A DNA stretch of 64,000 nt from Arenicola marina (lineage: Eukaryota; Annelida; Polychaeta; Arenicolidae), in assembly GCA_964019135.1 (NCBI GenBank), contig OZ025258.1:30870186-30934185 (forward strand), given 5' to 3'. The notes below the pieces were generated by a model. That model made no database searches. It saw only the letters and a list, made by a program, of their open reading frames with translations, and had not been told where the DNA came from. The stretch's first letter is position 1. Every line of letters begins with the position of its first letter. Positions 35,701-47,421 of the stretch are shown here, piece after piece. The position numbers were made by a program, and so were the translations under genes.

Positions 35701-37504
35701 GGCTCTGGGCCGTAGGCTCGATCGGGGCCGTAGCGTGTGTCCTGGGTGCAATGGCGTAAAAAGTGTTCTGCATAATATCAGGGTCTCGTCTAATCGTTGA
35801 TGTTGTTGCTCCCCTTTTGACAGATGGACGCTGGAAAGGAACCTCCGGACAAGGAGACGGCCCCCGAGGAGCCAGGGGCAACAGCAGAATTAGACGAAGC
35901 CGTCGATGAAGTGCTGGGGGACAGTTTGTCCACGGATGACCTCGAGGAGATGACCGTTGGCCTGGAGGCCCTATGCGCAGCCGAATCGGTTGTGAAAGCC
36001 GAGCCGATGGAGGTGGTGGAAACACCTCCCTCTACCGGCTCGTTGGGCGCCGCCTTCACGGTTGTCGCACCGGCGGGTATCATGATTGATATCCCGGACG
36101 GAGCGACCTGTGAGGACGAGGGTCCCATGTCGACGGTCCCCTCGAGCCCACCCGGGCTTCCCGAAAAGGTAATCGCGCTGATGTGCGCACAGGCCCAAAT
36201 GTTCGAGGGAGTGTCGCAGCCCGCCGACCAGAAGGGTCGGGATAGAATGGTCAACAGGGCCATAGAATCCCGGGGTGTGGTACTGCCCCTCGACAGATGG
36301 CGCCAGGGGACGGGGTTCGTGTGCCGGGTGAAGGGGTGCCGTGGGGAGGGGCAGGTGTTCCCTCATCGGCGGTTGCTCAATGACCACTGGCGGGCGAAGC
36401 ACATGAGCCTCGTCTGTCCCTTTGGGGACTACTGGTACCGGAAGGCAGTCGCGGCCCGGAAGCATATCGCCCGGAGGCACGCTGAGCACGCTCAGCCGGT
36501 TGAATCGTGCGCCGTCCTAGGCCGCAATCCCGGTTGTGTCGAGGCCGACGTGCGTCCCCCGGGCGTGGCGCTGGTGACCCAGGGAGACGGGGCCGCTAAC
36601 CGGAAGCGCGGGCGACGGTTGTCCGCCTCGCCGCAGGGTGAGCGCCGGGAACGGATACGTTCCTCGCCCCCTGCGACGCGCGCCGCGGTTGCCGGAGAGA
36701 GTGCCAGACCGGCGGAGACTCGGGATACCGAGAAGTCATGGGACGACATGTATGAGGGAGAGGGGACGGATTTCGTCAACTACGCCGCTCAGTTGAGCGA
36801 GCGACCGGAGACGTTTATCAGAACGGCTTCCGGGGTGTACCTGTACAGCCCTCTGTTCCCGGGCGGCGTGTTGTACGACCACCTCCCCTCTACCAATGGG
36901 CCTCACAAGTACGACCGAATGGGCAGGCCGATGGCCTCGATCAGTGTGCCATCGGGCAGCGGTCGCGTCCTGGTAACGTGCTTGGTGAAGGGCATGTTTC
37001 GCCGCCACCAAGGCGAGATAAGGGCGCGTCGCAACGACTCTTGTCGGCGTCAGGGGTTGCGCCTGTTGTTTGATGGTACCAAGACTCGGGCGACCAAAGC
37101 CGAGATAATGGCGCATGCCGCTCCCCCCGGCTACCTCCAGGTCTGGAAGCAATACCAGCGTGACAAGGGCATCGGGGTGGAAACGGAGCCGCCGGACCGT
37201 CCGACGGGGGTGAAGCGTGCGAGGGCAGGGGCCTGCGCGCGTACCGTCACACAAACAGCCTTTGGCCCCTTCGCCTCTCGGGACGTTCGCTATTATGCGA
37301 CGACAAAGGATGGGGGCGCCGAGGGGGCGACTCCTGGCTTGGAAGCGGCCACCCAGGCTGATAGCCAGAAGGTGGCCGCCAAGGCAACCGCCCCACAGCC
37401 TCTGGTGGAGGTTAGTAATAAGCTGCCGACCCCGCCGCGAAGTTTTGCGGCTGTGGCGTCGGGAGTCTCTCCTTTGACTTTGCAGGTAGAGCTGCCGGGC
37501 CGCC
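32702..37504 (+). mobile_element. Ty3/Gypsy retroelement fossil, incomplete
   Basis: Pol sequence (32759-35245) includes a reverse transcriptase with FCVDYRKLNDVTRKDAYP, LDLASGYWQVE and the YLDD box, then RNase H, integrase pieces and a proline-rich C-terminus ending RRPPVRLDW. An extra ORF lies downstream. The front of the element, with gag and protease, is absent, and no LTR pair is seen. Pol is broken in a few places, so this is a fossil of moderate age. GTGTAG occurs at both edges (32696-32701 and 37505-37510), and the flanks are continuous in segmental copy B, which supports insertion with a 6-bp target duplication. Confidence 0.8.
35824..37504 (+). CDS. Extra ORF downstream of pol in the Ty3/Gypsy fossil (zinc-finger-like)
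   Basis: A long open frame begins at an ATG directly after a strong acceptor-like sequence (TTGCTCCCCTTTTGACAG at 35806-35823). The product starts acidic. It then has a Cys/His-rich stretch with CRVKGC, HWRAKH and HIARRHAEH that resembles paired zinc fingers. Next comes a segment with YLYSPLFPGGVLYDHLP, and the C-terminus is Pro/Ala/Lys-rich. There is no signal peptide and no membrane segment, so it is not an envelope-type protein. Its place after pol and the preceding acceptor suggest it was made from a spliced message; that is inference. I do not recognise the family. Confidence 0.5.
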
Positions 37505-38137
37505 GTGTAGCGTTTCTCTGGTGCGATCAAAGACAGAAAACCTACGGGGACATGCAGGCAAAACACACTTCAATCGCACTGGCGTCCCGTGTTCAACCAC
37601 ATGGAGATGGAATGCAACGTAGCCTGGTTTAAATTTAACGCTTTAAACATACATAGCAATAGCCCGCAAGAATAGCCGGTCGCGCTCCGTTTAACGACAA
37701 GCTTAATTACGCAATTCAACCCAGCCTAAATAAAATTATCGTAACTCCTTTCGGCACTGAAACAACGAAAGCTGGTCGCGTATTTTCAAATCTTATCTTA
37801 AGCAATTTAACATATAGCCTGGGTGAATTTACCTTTAAGGACTATTGCGCTGAAACACCCTCGTTAAAAAACCCGTCGCAAATGTGCAAAGGATGGGTGA
37901 TCTCGAGTTGATATCACATGTGGTTCCCTCTATCTGATGGGTTAAGTTAGCGAGAATCTCTATCTCTCTCTTTCGTGCCTCCGTCTGGGGTTCCTTTTCT
38001 TTCCTGAAACAGATAATTGCAAAAGTGAAATTAATTAGGGCTTTCGTTATATTCCGAAGCTAAAGAAAAACGAATTAATTATTTGCTAATGACCCACAAC
38101 TTCTTGAATATTTCCTCAACGCGAGTCAAAACTTGTG

Positions 38138-38480
38138 CCTGTGGCGAAACGTCTTTATAAACTTATGAACATGTTGTTTACCGATACCTCGGACAGGGGG
38201 CACCCCAGTCCTAGCTGGACAGTCCTAACTATATCTGACTACAGAAGCGTCCAGAGCGCCACTTCCCCTTACCGGCGGCCGTTGACACTGCGTGGATTGT
38301 TTGAACCTCAACAGGTGCTCAAAAGAGGATGGTGAGATCAGGTCTAAATGGCCGTTGCATTGCATCTCTCGATCGTTTGACACATCGATCAAACTTTCAC
38401 TTGTAACAAATACCCATTTAGTAAAAAAAGTTTATTTTGGGGGCACCCGCTCCAACGATGACATCGGGGTGTATCTTTAA
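38138..38480 (-). repeat. Dispersed repeat, inverted partner of 42000-42370
   Basis: The reverse complement of this stretch matches 42000-42370 over most of its length, for example AACGGCCATTTAGACCTGA, TTTTGAGCACCTG, GTGTCAACGGCCGCCGG and AAGGGGAAGTGGCGCTCT. It is absent at the equivalent point of segmental copy B (near 61290), so it entered copy A after the duplication. It shows no coding potential and is probably a nonautonomous transposon. Confidence 0.8.
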
Positions 38481-39489
38481 GCATTCTTTAATCGTATAAT
38501 CAAACAGCATTGAAATTACAAGACGATACTAGGGTAATAGGCCTGTGTTCGCGTGTGGCTGTGTTATCGGTCGTGTTTGAAATAAACTGTATGCGAGGGC
38601 CTTATACTATGCCCCCCCACCCCATCCACGGTACACCCTCCACTCTCCGCATCCTCATTTACCCTGATTACCCCCTGACCTTCGTGCGACCCCCAGCACC
38701 GGCCCATGCTAGCACCTACCCCTGTTCATCCTCATTTACCGCCATGGGGCCCTAAAACCCATTGTGGCCATAGCCCTGGCCCTTTTGTGCCCCCCACCCC
38801 TCACCCCAGGCGCCAAGATTCTGCGGCGAAGGTAAACAGGCCTGGCCCAGGCCGGCCTCGGGATGTGTGCGCTGAGGCGAGACGAGACGGGGAAGGCTCC
38901 GAGCGTCGACAACACCGTTACGGCACCCATTCAAATGCTCCACTGCAGCTGAAGAGGGCGGAGGTAGACTGCGCAGCTAGAGTTTGGTGGAAGAACAGCA
39001 ACCGCCTGTGGTAGATGGAACTATAATCCTTACTAAAGGCGAAGCATTGGAATTTGTTCGTTTCTCATCGCAGAAACTACGGTAGGTTCAAATCTATATA
39101 CATAAGTATATAAGAGTACAAGTATATATATGAATGTCAGCTGATTCCTTTTTCTGAGCATTATAACATATAGAATATAGACATTTTAGGGACTAACTTT
39201 ATTTAAATTTGTGTATTCAAATATATTTACGTTTCAATTTTGTGACTTGTCATAATCAATCAAATTAGGCCTACGTAGCTAGAACATTATCGTTGAAAAT
39301 TGCCTATTCATACCAAGGTAGCACAAGTATAAGATAGCATACAGTTGATTCCTCTCTGGGAGAATGCCTGTATTATAAAACAGATATTATGTTGCATGCA
39401 ATATTAATCACTAACACGCATCTGTCAAGGTAGCAACACTGCTGAGCACTATTTAGAAATTAATATATCATTTTATGTTATTGCTTTTA

Positions 39490-40016
39490 TTAACCGTATT
39501 TATTATCTGTATCGACAGTATTGTTTTTATTGACAGAATTGTTTTCAATGACAGTAATGTCTTTATTGACAGTATTGTTTTTATTGACAGTATTGTTTTA
39601 TTGTCAGTATTGTTTTCATTGACATTATTGTTGTAATTGACATTATTGTTATCATTGACATTATTGTTGTCATTGACATTATTTTTTTATTGACAATATG
39701 GTTTTTATCGACAGTATTGTCTTTATCGACAGTATTGTCTTTATTGAAAATATTTTATCTTTCTTTACAATATATTGTCTTTCTTTACCATATATTGTAC
39801 GTATTGTCTTTATCGACAGTACGTATTGTTTTTATCGACAGTACGTATTGTCTTTATCGACAGTACGTATTGTCTTTATCGACAGTACCTATTGTCTTTA
39901 TCGACAGTATGTATTGTTTTTATCCACAGTACGTATATTGTTTTTATCCACAGTATTGTCTTTATCGACAGTACCTATTGTCTTTATCGACAGTATGGTC
40001 TTTATCAACAGTAACG
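39490..40016. repeat. VNTR with 18-bp units shifting to 22-bp units (copy A)
   Basis: The first part repeats TATTGTTTTTATTGACAG every 18 bp with variation. The second part repeats TATTGTCTTTATCGACAGTA with two further bases every 22 bp. The homologous place in segmental copy B holds a related 18-bp array. ORFs rich in IVFIDS across the array are products of its periodicity. Confidence 0.88.
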
Positions 40017-40849
40017 TTAGCTGATCTATGGACCTGAAAATAGAAATTTGAAAGCGATTTATAATCGGTCCCTGATCTCGGAAACCGACTAGGTCCGTGT
40101 ACGTGTGTTAGGACCCAGAACGTCATAGTGACGAAAACGTCAGACCACACGGCCTGCGCCATCTAGGAGCAAATGTACAGTTTAACACCGTGCCTCGATC
40201 GCCGTGTCTATTGACGGCGACAATGAATATATCAGGCCGTAACTCTTTAGATTCAGATATATATATATAAGTGCTTTGATAAACGATGGACTTAGCGGTA
40301 TCGCTCCCTATCCCCGGGTTCTATTCCTTGGAACCTTCCACTCCTAGAAACGACAGATTTCTTTATTTACGGGCGCCTGCCTTAATTCGCGAACTTCGGC
40401 CTGCAAGAAGTCACTGATTGTCCATCAATCACTTCTTCAGCCTTAAGTGTCCCCGCCTCGTCTCCTTCACAACGTCACGCAGGGTTGTGTGCGGGATAAC
40501 CGGGATGATTGAAACTTAAACTGTATATTTCATTTTGCCAAGGTATGACGTTTTCGTCACTACGACCTGACTTCTAACAGATGTGCAGTTGTGTCCCGCC
40601 CGCCGTTGTAAAAGGCGGTATCGCTATCAGCATGAACTTCTTTCAACCACGCAAAGTAGAAAGCATGCTTATCAGTTTTAGTCTGACGTAACATGTCAGA
40701 TTGTTGTCTGATTACGTCACTTCCTTCTTTCAACGAGCAGCACTATGCCAGCAGAGGGAGCTCGTTCCTCACATCACTGTGGCGTGCAGGCAGGAAACTG
40801 ATATCTTGGGATGGAAACGGAGTTGATGGAGGAGTTGTAGCAGGGTTGT

Positions 40850-41180
40850 GTATATACTGTATATATAGAATGAATAGAGTGAAACCATGGTGGTGGGGGA
40901 GTTATTGCCGGGGGTGGGGTGTGTGTGTGGGGGAAGGGGGGCGGGGGCATAATACCCCGCACGGTTTCTCGGCAGCGTTAAAGAGTCGAGAACAATGTTG
41001 GTACAGGTGGTGTGGCGACATGGGTGCGGATGGGTGGGGCGTTAAAGGGAGGGGGGTGACTACGGCAGGGGAGGGGGTGGCGAGTAGGAAGGGGGGGGGG
41101 TGGAAAGTAGGGGAGGGGTGGCCGTTGTATGCCGTCAGTTACATTTCACACCTGTATCTAACTGTTAACGATAGCGATCG
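40850..41180. other. G-rich low-complexity stretch
   Basis: The sequence is dominated by G runs separated by T and A (GGTGGGGGAG, GGGGAAGGGGGG). It could form quadruplexes. A 492-nt plus-strand ORF across it has no recognisable motif and is most likely chance. Confidence 0.4.
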
Positions 41181-41759
41181 TTAGTTGCGGGTCTGTTAAC
41201 CCCAAAACTATAGCCAATTACTGCATTATGTGCAATGTTAAGCCGGTGAAGGTCTTGACGCTGTAGGACACTACGCGAATGTGGTGTAAATGTCACCTTA
41301 ATGCGGATTGGATATTATATTAGCTTACGCCTATCTACGCCATATTTACGGGGTGGTTTGCCCTGTTTTCACCTGAGACCTATAACGCAGTGCATTCTAA
41401 GCCATTCCTTCTTATCCACTCATAGACCCCCGTTGTAGAAACCCCAGAGGAGGTACTTAAAGCAGCCTACTTATATGCGCCATCTTAGATTTTTTACATT
41501 TTAGAAAAAACACTAAAAGTATCTCAAAATTAAGATGCATATGTTTTAAATCTGTATGAGTTTGTAAACCACCATTTTACGCACAAAACTGCGCGGTTTA
41601 TTTATATCGCGCGCGGACGTCCTAGCGAGCCGCGGTGGACATCACACAGAATAGCGAACAGGCGCGCATTGATATAAAACTGGCCGCCAACTTTTGCTGG
41701 AGAATAGGTTGGTAATACAATAAGTTACAGTATATATCACGTTAATAATGCAATGCTGC

Positions 41760-41995
41760 GTTTCAGATGGTTTCGCAGTAAAGCCTCCCCCCCACCCCCG
41801 CCTTTTTTTTCATCTACAAATTCCGCTCGGAAGGTGAATTCTACCTCCAGAATCCCATGGCAAACGTTTTCTATTGACCTGCTTTATATGTCGCCGCTCC
41901 ATGCAGACCCGCTCGGTATATTCTTTTTCCCCGGCAAACCTGCTCTATAGAAGCACATTTTCAGAGTCGCACCCACATTCCTAGATCCGCACCTA
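41760..41995. repeat. Fragment of a dispersed element related to 29580-29840
   Basis: GCTCTATAGAAGCACATTTTCA followed by C-rich sequence and CCTAGATCCGCACCT resembles the 29.6-kb region, and its end resembles the TIR of the small element at 44574-44775. I cannot define its ends. Confidence 0.35.
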
Positions 41996-41999
41996 TACA

Positions 42000-42370
42000 A
42001 AACACTTACACTCCGAGCTGATCGTTGCAACGGGTGCACCAACATGAACTGTTTCTGCTTGAGTGTTTAATGGGTGTTTGTGGCAAGTAAAAGGTTGATC
42101 GATATGTTGATTGATATGATCAAGCGATGAGGCGAAACGGCCATTTAGACCTGAGTCTAAATCTTCTGAGTCTGAGGATTTAGACCCCCCACCCCTTTTG
42201 AGCACCTGCTTGCTTTGAGGTTCAAACATTCCACACACAGTGTCAACGGCCGCCGGCAAGGGGAAGTGGCGCTCTAGACGCTTCTGTCAGATACAGTGTG
42301 GGGCTAGGGCGCCCCCTGTCGGTGGGACCGGTAAACCACATGGGTACACACGTTTATGACGCTTCACAAG
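42000..42370 (+). repeat. Dispersed repeat, inverted partner of 38138-38480
   Basis: This is the second copy of the repeat described at 38138-38480, in opposite orientation. It has a small local duplication (AGTCTAAATCTTCTGAGTCT) not present in the first copy. It lies about 3.5 kb away, so the pair could fold as a long inverted repeat. Confidence 0.8.
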
Positions 42371-42764
42371 AGGCACGTTTTCACTTTTGTGGATGCAAAA
42401 TTCAAGAAGTGGGATTGTTTTGGTCATTTCAGATAATTGGTGCTAGATATAGTAGGTGTTTATAGCTTGTTATGAATCTTAAGGCCTTAGGTTTGTGTTC
42501 TTATACGCAAAATCGAAAATTCAAAAATTCAAAAATCAAAAATAGCAAAACAGCTAGATATGCAACTTTAATGAATTTGCTTCATAAATTTAAATAGTTT
42601 ACTATCGAGTGTGTTAGCTCTCTAGATATCAGGCATCTTATTGCTATCTGTGTGTTCCTTCTCTGAACAGTTTTAGCGAATTTGGCACCAATGGCGCCTA
42701 GTCTCCTCCACAGCCCCCCGCTGCGTGGCCAGCTCACTCAGATTGGGTCTGTAAACGGCTAAAT

Positions 42765-42795
42765 TCACTGTACGGAATTCCGTACAGTGACGTCA
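42765..42795. promoter_or_regulatory. 26-bp perfect palindrome overlapping a CRE
   Basis: Positions 42765-42790 form a perfect palindrome centred on GGAATTCC with arms starting TCACTGTAC. Its right end overlaps TGACGTCA (42788-42795), a full cAMP-response element. No gene start is evident next to it, so a regulatory role is only a possibility. Confidence 0.45.
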
Positions 42796-42799
42796 CAAA

Positions 42800-43887
42800 A
42801 ATCCCATCAGCCTTCGATCGCGGCATCTCACCAACTAAGAATAGTAGGATGGCGAGAGCAAGTGTTCGACATAACCATTCCCATGCAAAGCTGTGCATGG
42901 CGTAAGAACACAATAATGCGTCATTACACTACACGATAAAGATAAAACAAGACCGTTTTGATGTTTTGGTATCACTTTTTGATCATGACATAACACAGTT
43001 TCTCCATTTTTGGAAACTTTGCAGTCGGCTTCGTCGGTGGTTTACTGGCGCTGGTACCAACTTAGCAAAAATATGTCGGAAAGTCGCTGACGGGACGGGC
43101 CATTTGATCCCAAGGGCGAGAGGGGGCGATGGTTTTGTTTCACTTAAAACTTTAAATCTAGAAGTCGATCTATTTTTGGATGCAAAGAGTTGTAATGTCC
43201 AAAATTTAGATGTCTAAAATCTAGTTACAGCTATATAGACATTGTAAAGCGACCCCACCTGGCTATTCCGCTGTGGACCGCGCCGGAGCAGGCTCTCTGG
43301 TCTCCGTATCGTGCGAGGCCTGCAAGTCAGAGACTCGTTTCAGGACTAGGGGTGGGGGTGCGACTATGCAGCCCAATACAGCCCGCCCCTCCCTCTGTCA
43401 CTTTACGATGCCCGTGAATTTAGCATTCAAGGTGTGATTACTTTATTTAACTGCAAAAGTATTTAAAAAACCTTATCCTGGTCAAATTCTTTAAAAGTTC
43501 TGCCTGCTGGAGGATTGGATTATTCACCAATCGACCTGAAATTTGAACACAGGCTAGCTAGATCACTGGTGCATCATATAATGAAAACACATAAATTTCA
43601 TTCTTTATTTAATATTTTTTACGACCGGAGATAAATCAGACATGAAGACATTTTTCGCTTAAATTCTCTATTATTTTATTTCGATCTCCCATATTCACCA
43701 AAAAATATTCATATATCATCTGAACATACTGCATAAGAAATGTGCAGAAATTACTGATCTTTAAAAGGCAAAAACAATAAACACAATAGATTGAATACAA
43801 CTAAAGTTACGGTATAAAGAATTAGCACCCATAAACTATGTTGCAGGAAGATCCCTTGGCTAAAATGTACACTATTTACAATTCTTC
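42800..43887. other. Interval without a recognisable gene
   Basis: This kilobase between the palindrome and the piggyBac-like remnant is AT-rich in its right half. A 252-nt ORF at 42966-43217 shows no motif, and I see no repeat here. Confidence 0.35.
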
Positions 43888-44557
43888 TCAGGCAGTGCCC
43901 AAAATATGCTCACAATGATTTAAAAACAAAAGTAATATCTTATTTAGTAAACTAAATATAACTGGCAATGTGTGTCTGGGTCCTGTTTCTTCTTCAAATT
44001 GCTGGATATCAATGTTGCGCAGCTGATCGGTGAATGCCTCCACATCGCCATCTTGTTCTGGATCAGATTCAGAATCTGACTCATTGGAATCAACGTCAGA
44101 TATGGAAATATCACTGTCATCTCCTTCAATACCAGCCACATGACATGTCTCACCGGCTGAACATCTTCTTCATCAAATTCTGATTTACTTTCCTCAGACA
44201 TGTTGAAACAATGTGACAAGTATCAGACCACGTGCTGCCAGGTTTTTTTAGTACACAAAAAAAGTCCAAAGTCCAAACTCCAGAGACAATGATAAAAATC
44301 AATGAATGTTGACTCGAAAACTTCCCAAAAACTGACAATACCATGTGCTATGAACTTCTGGTAACGTCTGTCCCGGGGTAAATCAGAGAAGCGTTTTCAT
44401 TGGCTAAAAATTATGAAGCAAGAGCGGGAGTTTCAAATGCTGTTTTTGCGGCCGTATACGGCCGTACTGGCCGTGACCCGTGGGCGGCGGCATGCGGCCG
44501 CTATGGCCGTCAGCCCTAGTCGGCTGCATGCGGCCGCTATGACCAGGAAAGGGTTAA
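43888..44557 (-). mobile_element. piggyBac-like DNA transposon remnant (5' end and N-terminus)
   Basis: The minus strand begins TTAACCCTTTCCTGG at 44557, matching the TTAA target and CCC start of piggyBac ends. GC-rich subterminal repeats follow (GCGGCCGCATGC twice, about 40 bp apart). Further in, two overlapping frames give an acidic N-terminus (MSEESKSEFDEEDV, then DDSDISISDVDSNESDSESD) and FEEETGPRHTLP, a motif seen before the catalytic domain in piggyBac-like transposases. The DDE domain is absent, and the transition between frames indicates at least one frameshift. The far terminus was not found. Confidence 0.6.
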
Positions 44558-44573
44558 AACGGCATTAAATCAG

Positions 44574-44775
44574 TCAGGGGTGGATCTAGGATTTTGGAAA
44601 GTGGAGGGGGATTGTCTCTAAAAACTAAGAGACCGGGTTGTAAGGGCCCCGGTGGGGAGAGGTACTCGAAGAACCCGACTTTTACAGTGTATGTTTAATT
44701 AAGTTCCCAAGGGAGGGGGGGGGGGGTAGGGATTGGTTGCAACCCCCCTGACCCCACATCTAGATCCGCCCCTGA
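44574..44775. mobile_element. Small nonautonomous TIR element (MITE), about 202 bp
   Basis: The left end TCAGGGGTGGATCTAG and right end CTAGATCCGCCCCTGA are inverted repeats with one mismatch in 16. The centre contains G runs and no ORF. It sits 16 bp from the piggyBac-like end. Related ends (CAGGGGCGCATCC) occur near 29405. I could not fix the target duplication, so the superfamily is undecided; hAT is possible. Confidence 0.7.
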
Positions 44776-46840
44776 TCTTAGCAGTATCTTCCTGTTGGAA
44801 GTTGAAGGAAGGGAATTGGAATTATTGCGGTGAAAGTTTTCTTCCATCACTATATGCATGTATAATATATATATCATAATAATATCTGTTCTGCTAAAAG
44901 CCTTACCTGGCTCTAAGGTCACATGGTGCTGTTACACCACAGCATACATCCTGCTTAGAGAGAGGCCTAATAAGCTTACAACCATGCCCCCCACCCTACC
45001 TGCTGGAATCAAATGGTATGCCCCTTTTAAAGCTAAAGGTATAATGGGTGACCTGACTTTTTTTTTAAACATTGGTCATGTAAACTTTGATTGTTCCGCA
45101 ACATTCAGGTCATAAAGATCAATATAAAATTACCTGCATCAACCTATTAAAGTAATATTTCACTTTTATTAAGAATCATTATAAGTATTATCATATATTA
45201 AGTATCATCATTAGCCTGATATAATATTTTATTGCACACTATTACATTTAATTGTTTAAAAGTAATCAATGAACATTTTACTGTATCACTCCTCTCACAT
45301 GCTGCGTCCTATAGTGAAAAAGCTTTTGTTTGTTAGGTGATTTTATCTTTTGGGGAAATAGAAATCTGTATTATGTTATTTGGTGAAAATTATAGGTTTT
45401 GATTAGAGAAAAAAGCTATTATAGTTCTATAGCGGATAAAATTACAGGTTCATTAACAGTTATATGTACATGTTTATGCAGGCTTCACATCACTTAGAAA
45501 AAGAATCTAGGAAGTTAACTTTTCATGGTCCCACACATTCATAATAATTAAGTACAGAGTCTACCAGAAATTAACTTTAGCCTCAAATATCAAATAAATC
45601 ATCAATATGAGATTTTAAGTACTAAATACCGGTTTGCTGCAAAGAGTACAACATAATAAAATAAAACCTATCATAAATTTCTTTTTATAACAGTTATAAC
45701 TGTAACTACATATATACATAAAAATGAGAAGTGACTGCCTGAGAACATTATTGGACAGTTTTTGCAGCAAAAAAAGTGTGCTGCACGTATAACATGGAAT
45801 ATATCTGTTCCCCTGGGAATACTGGTAATTAGAAAGGTATTTTGTGCTGTAGCAATTCCTCCTGAAGTTTCAGAAGTTTAGGGGATTTATATGTGTGCGT
45901 GTAGACAAAAATTATATAAACAAAACATCAGCCATATTCGATTGAAGAATGACAAAGACATTTATTGAAAGCATTAATAAGCATTATGAAATACATTTCG
46001 TCCAATTATTCTTAGGTAGCATTGATGTAAATCAACATTGGCTACCAAGTTTTCATAATGACCCAGCTCATAATTCTAAAAAATCCCTGGCTTATTTCAT
46101 TTCAAAATCTTGCATTAGCATGCATTCGAACTGTGCTTCACTGTGATAGTCATGAAACAGCATCCTGTGATGGCTCCAGATGTGGTGTCCTGGTCTTGAC
46201 AAAGCACTATTCTTGCATGTTTGACCTCTCACGAAACAGTAACACTAAAGGGTTAACATGAGTTGGTTCTCCTCCGTGTGTTCAATAGTCCAGTGCCTCA
46301 ACCAGCCTCTTGACAATATGCTGTGAATATAAAAATAACTTTTATATATTAGGGGTTTGACAGATTGATCATAACTTTGATACATGATTATGTATCATAA
46401 GGTACTGGGCCAAGCTCCCTTCATGGGAGTTTTGAAGATGCAGTGTATGACTAAACAAAGGTATCTAAGTAGAGCAGACAACTATGTACAATTCTCTCAG
46501 ACAAAGTAAATTACCCAGGTAAAAAAAGTAATACTTGCTGCTTAATACTTTATCATCTGAGTTTACTATACAGAGGCATAATCTGCTCATATGGGTCATA
46601 TGTCATATTGCTCAGTCAGTTGCTTAAAAATCATGCTTAATTGTACTTCACATAAATGACATGTGGGGAGAGGTAGTCATATGCTGGCTCTTTTATATTG
46701 ACACACCACTGATATTACAGCTGCATAAAAAACATCATTAATTTAAAATGCAAAATTTGGCACAAATTAATCAAAGGCATTTAATTGCATCTGTATACCT
46801 AATGAAGCTTACTCATAATCATATGTAATTTAATAAACAT
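44776..46840. other. AT-rich interval without a convincing gene
   Basis: About 2 kb of AT-rich DNA with many short ORFs, none with recognisable motifs. At its right edge a weak two-exon candidate (46285-46960, minus) is described among the findings. Confidence 0.4.
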
Positions 46841-47218
46841 AAAGAATTTAAATATAACTGAAATTTACCTGCAATTTCCAGCATAGATGTTGCTTCTGCC
46901 AGCTTATTTCTTCGCTGGTGTATAACCGCATTGACAGTGACACCACTATCATTTCTCTTGGGAGGTCACTGAAGGCATCCGCTGATCAGCACCCCCCCCC
47001 CCCCGGCTGAACTGAAAACTAAACATTCTTGATTTTCTCGAAACGTCCCCCCGATCGGAGGTTTCTTCCACGTATTTCCGCGTACAATCACATTAATTTT
47101 TTCCTAAATAGCCATGAGTCTGCTTTTCTTTTCTGGTTTTCGCTTTGGCTACACGTGTAAGTCATATTTCCTTAAACTTATTTTGGCATTGATTAACTCG
47201 GATTTCGCGTGTCTACAC

Positions 47219-47400
47219 AATAATAACATACTATTACATACACAGAAGGAGTGTTAATTGCACCACTTCTGTTATTTCCTAGCTGGCACGTTATTACGCC
47301 GACACTTACATCAAAGTACTGCTGAGACGATGGAATAGGTTCTTTCTTTGATGCGATGTAATCCTGTGTTGTTCGTGGACTACTGTGCACTGTACTACAT
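47219..47400 (+). repeat. Dispersed repeat, direct partner of 56611-56790
   Basis: AATAATAACATAC, GTGTTAATTGCACCA, CTAGCTGGCACGTTATTACG, CGACACTTACATCAAAG and TCTTTCTTTGATGCGA occur in the same order in both copies. The two copies are in direct orientation about 9.4 kb apart and bracket the Crypton-like gene. Both are followed by G-rich sequence. They may be unrelated dispersed copies or mark the edges of a larger unit. Confidence 0.78.
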
Positions 47401-47421
47401 GACTACCCCCTACATGGGTGG

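Larger units (their letters stand above)
31325..41010 (+). repeat. Segmental duplication, copy A
   Basis: Blocks across this interval match copy B (57342 to the window end) in the same order and orientation. Examples are CTTATCACGGATG with CAATCCCTGGAGGCAATCGG near 31406, ACCCAAAGCGGTCTATCCAG at 32414, TCTCTGGTGCGATCAA at 37515, AGGCGAAGCATTGGAATTTG at 39036, AACGTTAGCTGATCTATGGA at 40012 and ATACCCCGCACGGTTTCT at 40953. Copy A carries later insertions: the LINE at 31577, the Ty3/Gypsy fossil at 32702 and the dispersed repeat at 38138. Divergence is substantial (roughly 20-30 percent by eye), so the duplication is old or the family is dispersed. Confidence 0.8.

Noticed and set aside
40693-41184. 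163-codon ORF in G-rich DNA
   Set aside because: Composition is low-complexity and the residues (GWG, GGG, W-rich) follow from G runs.
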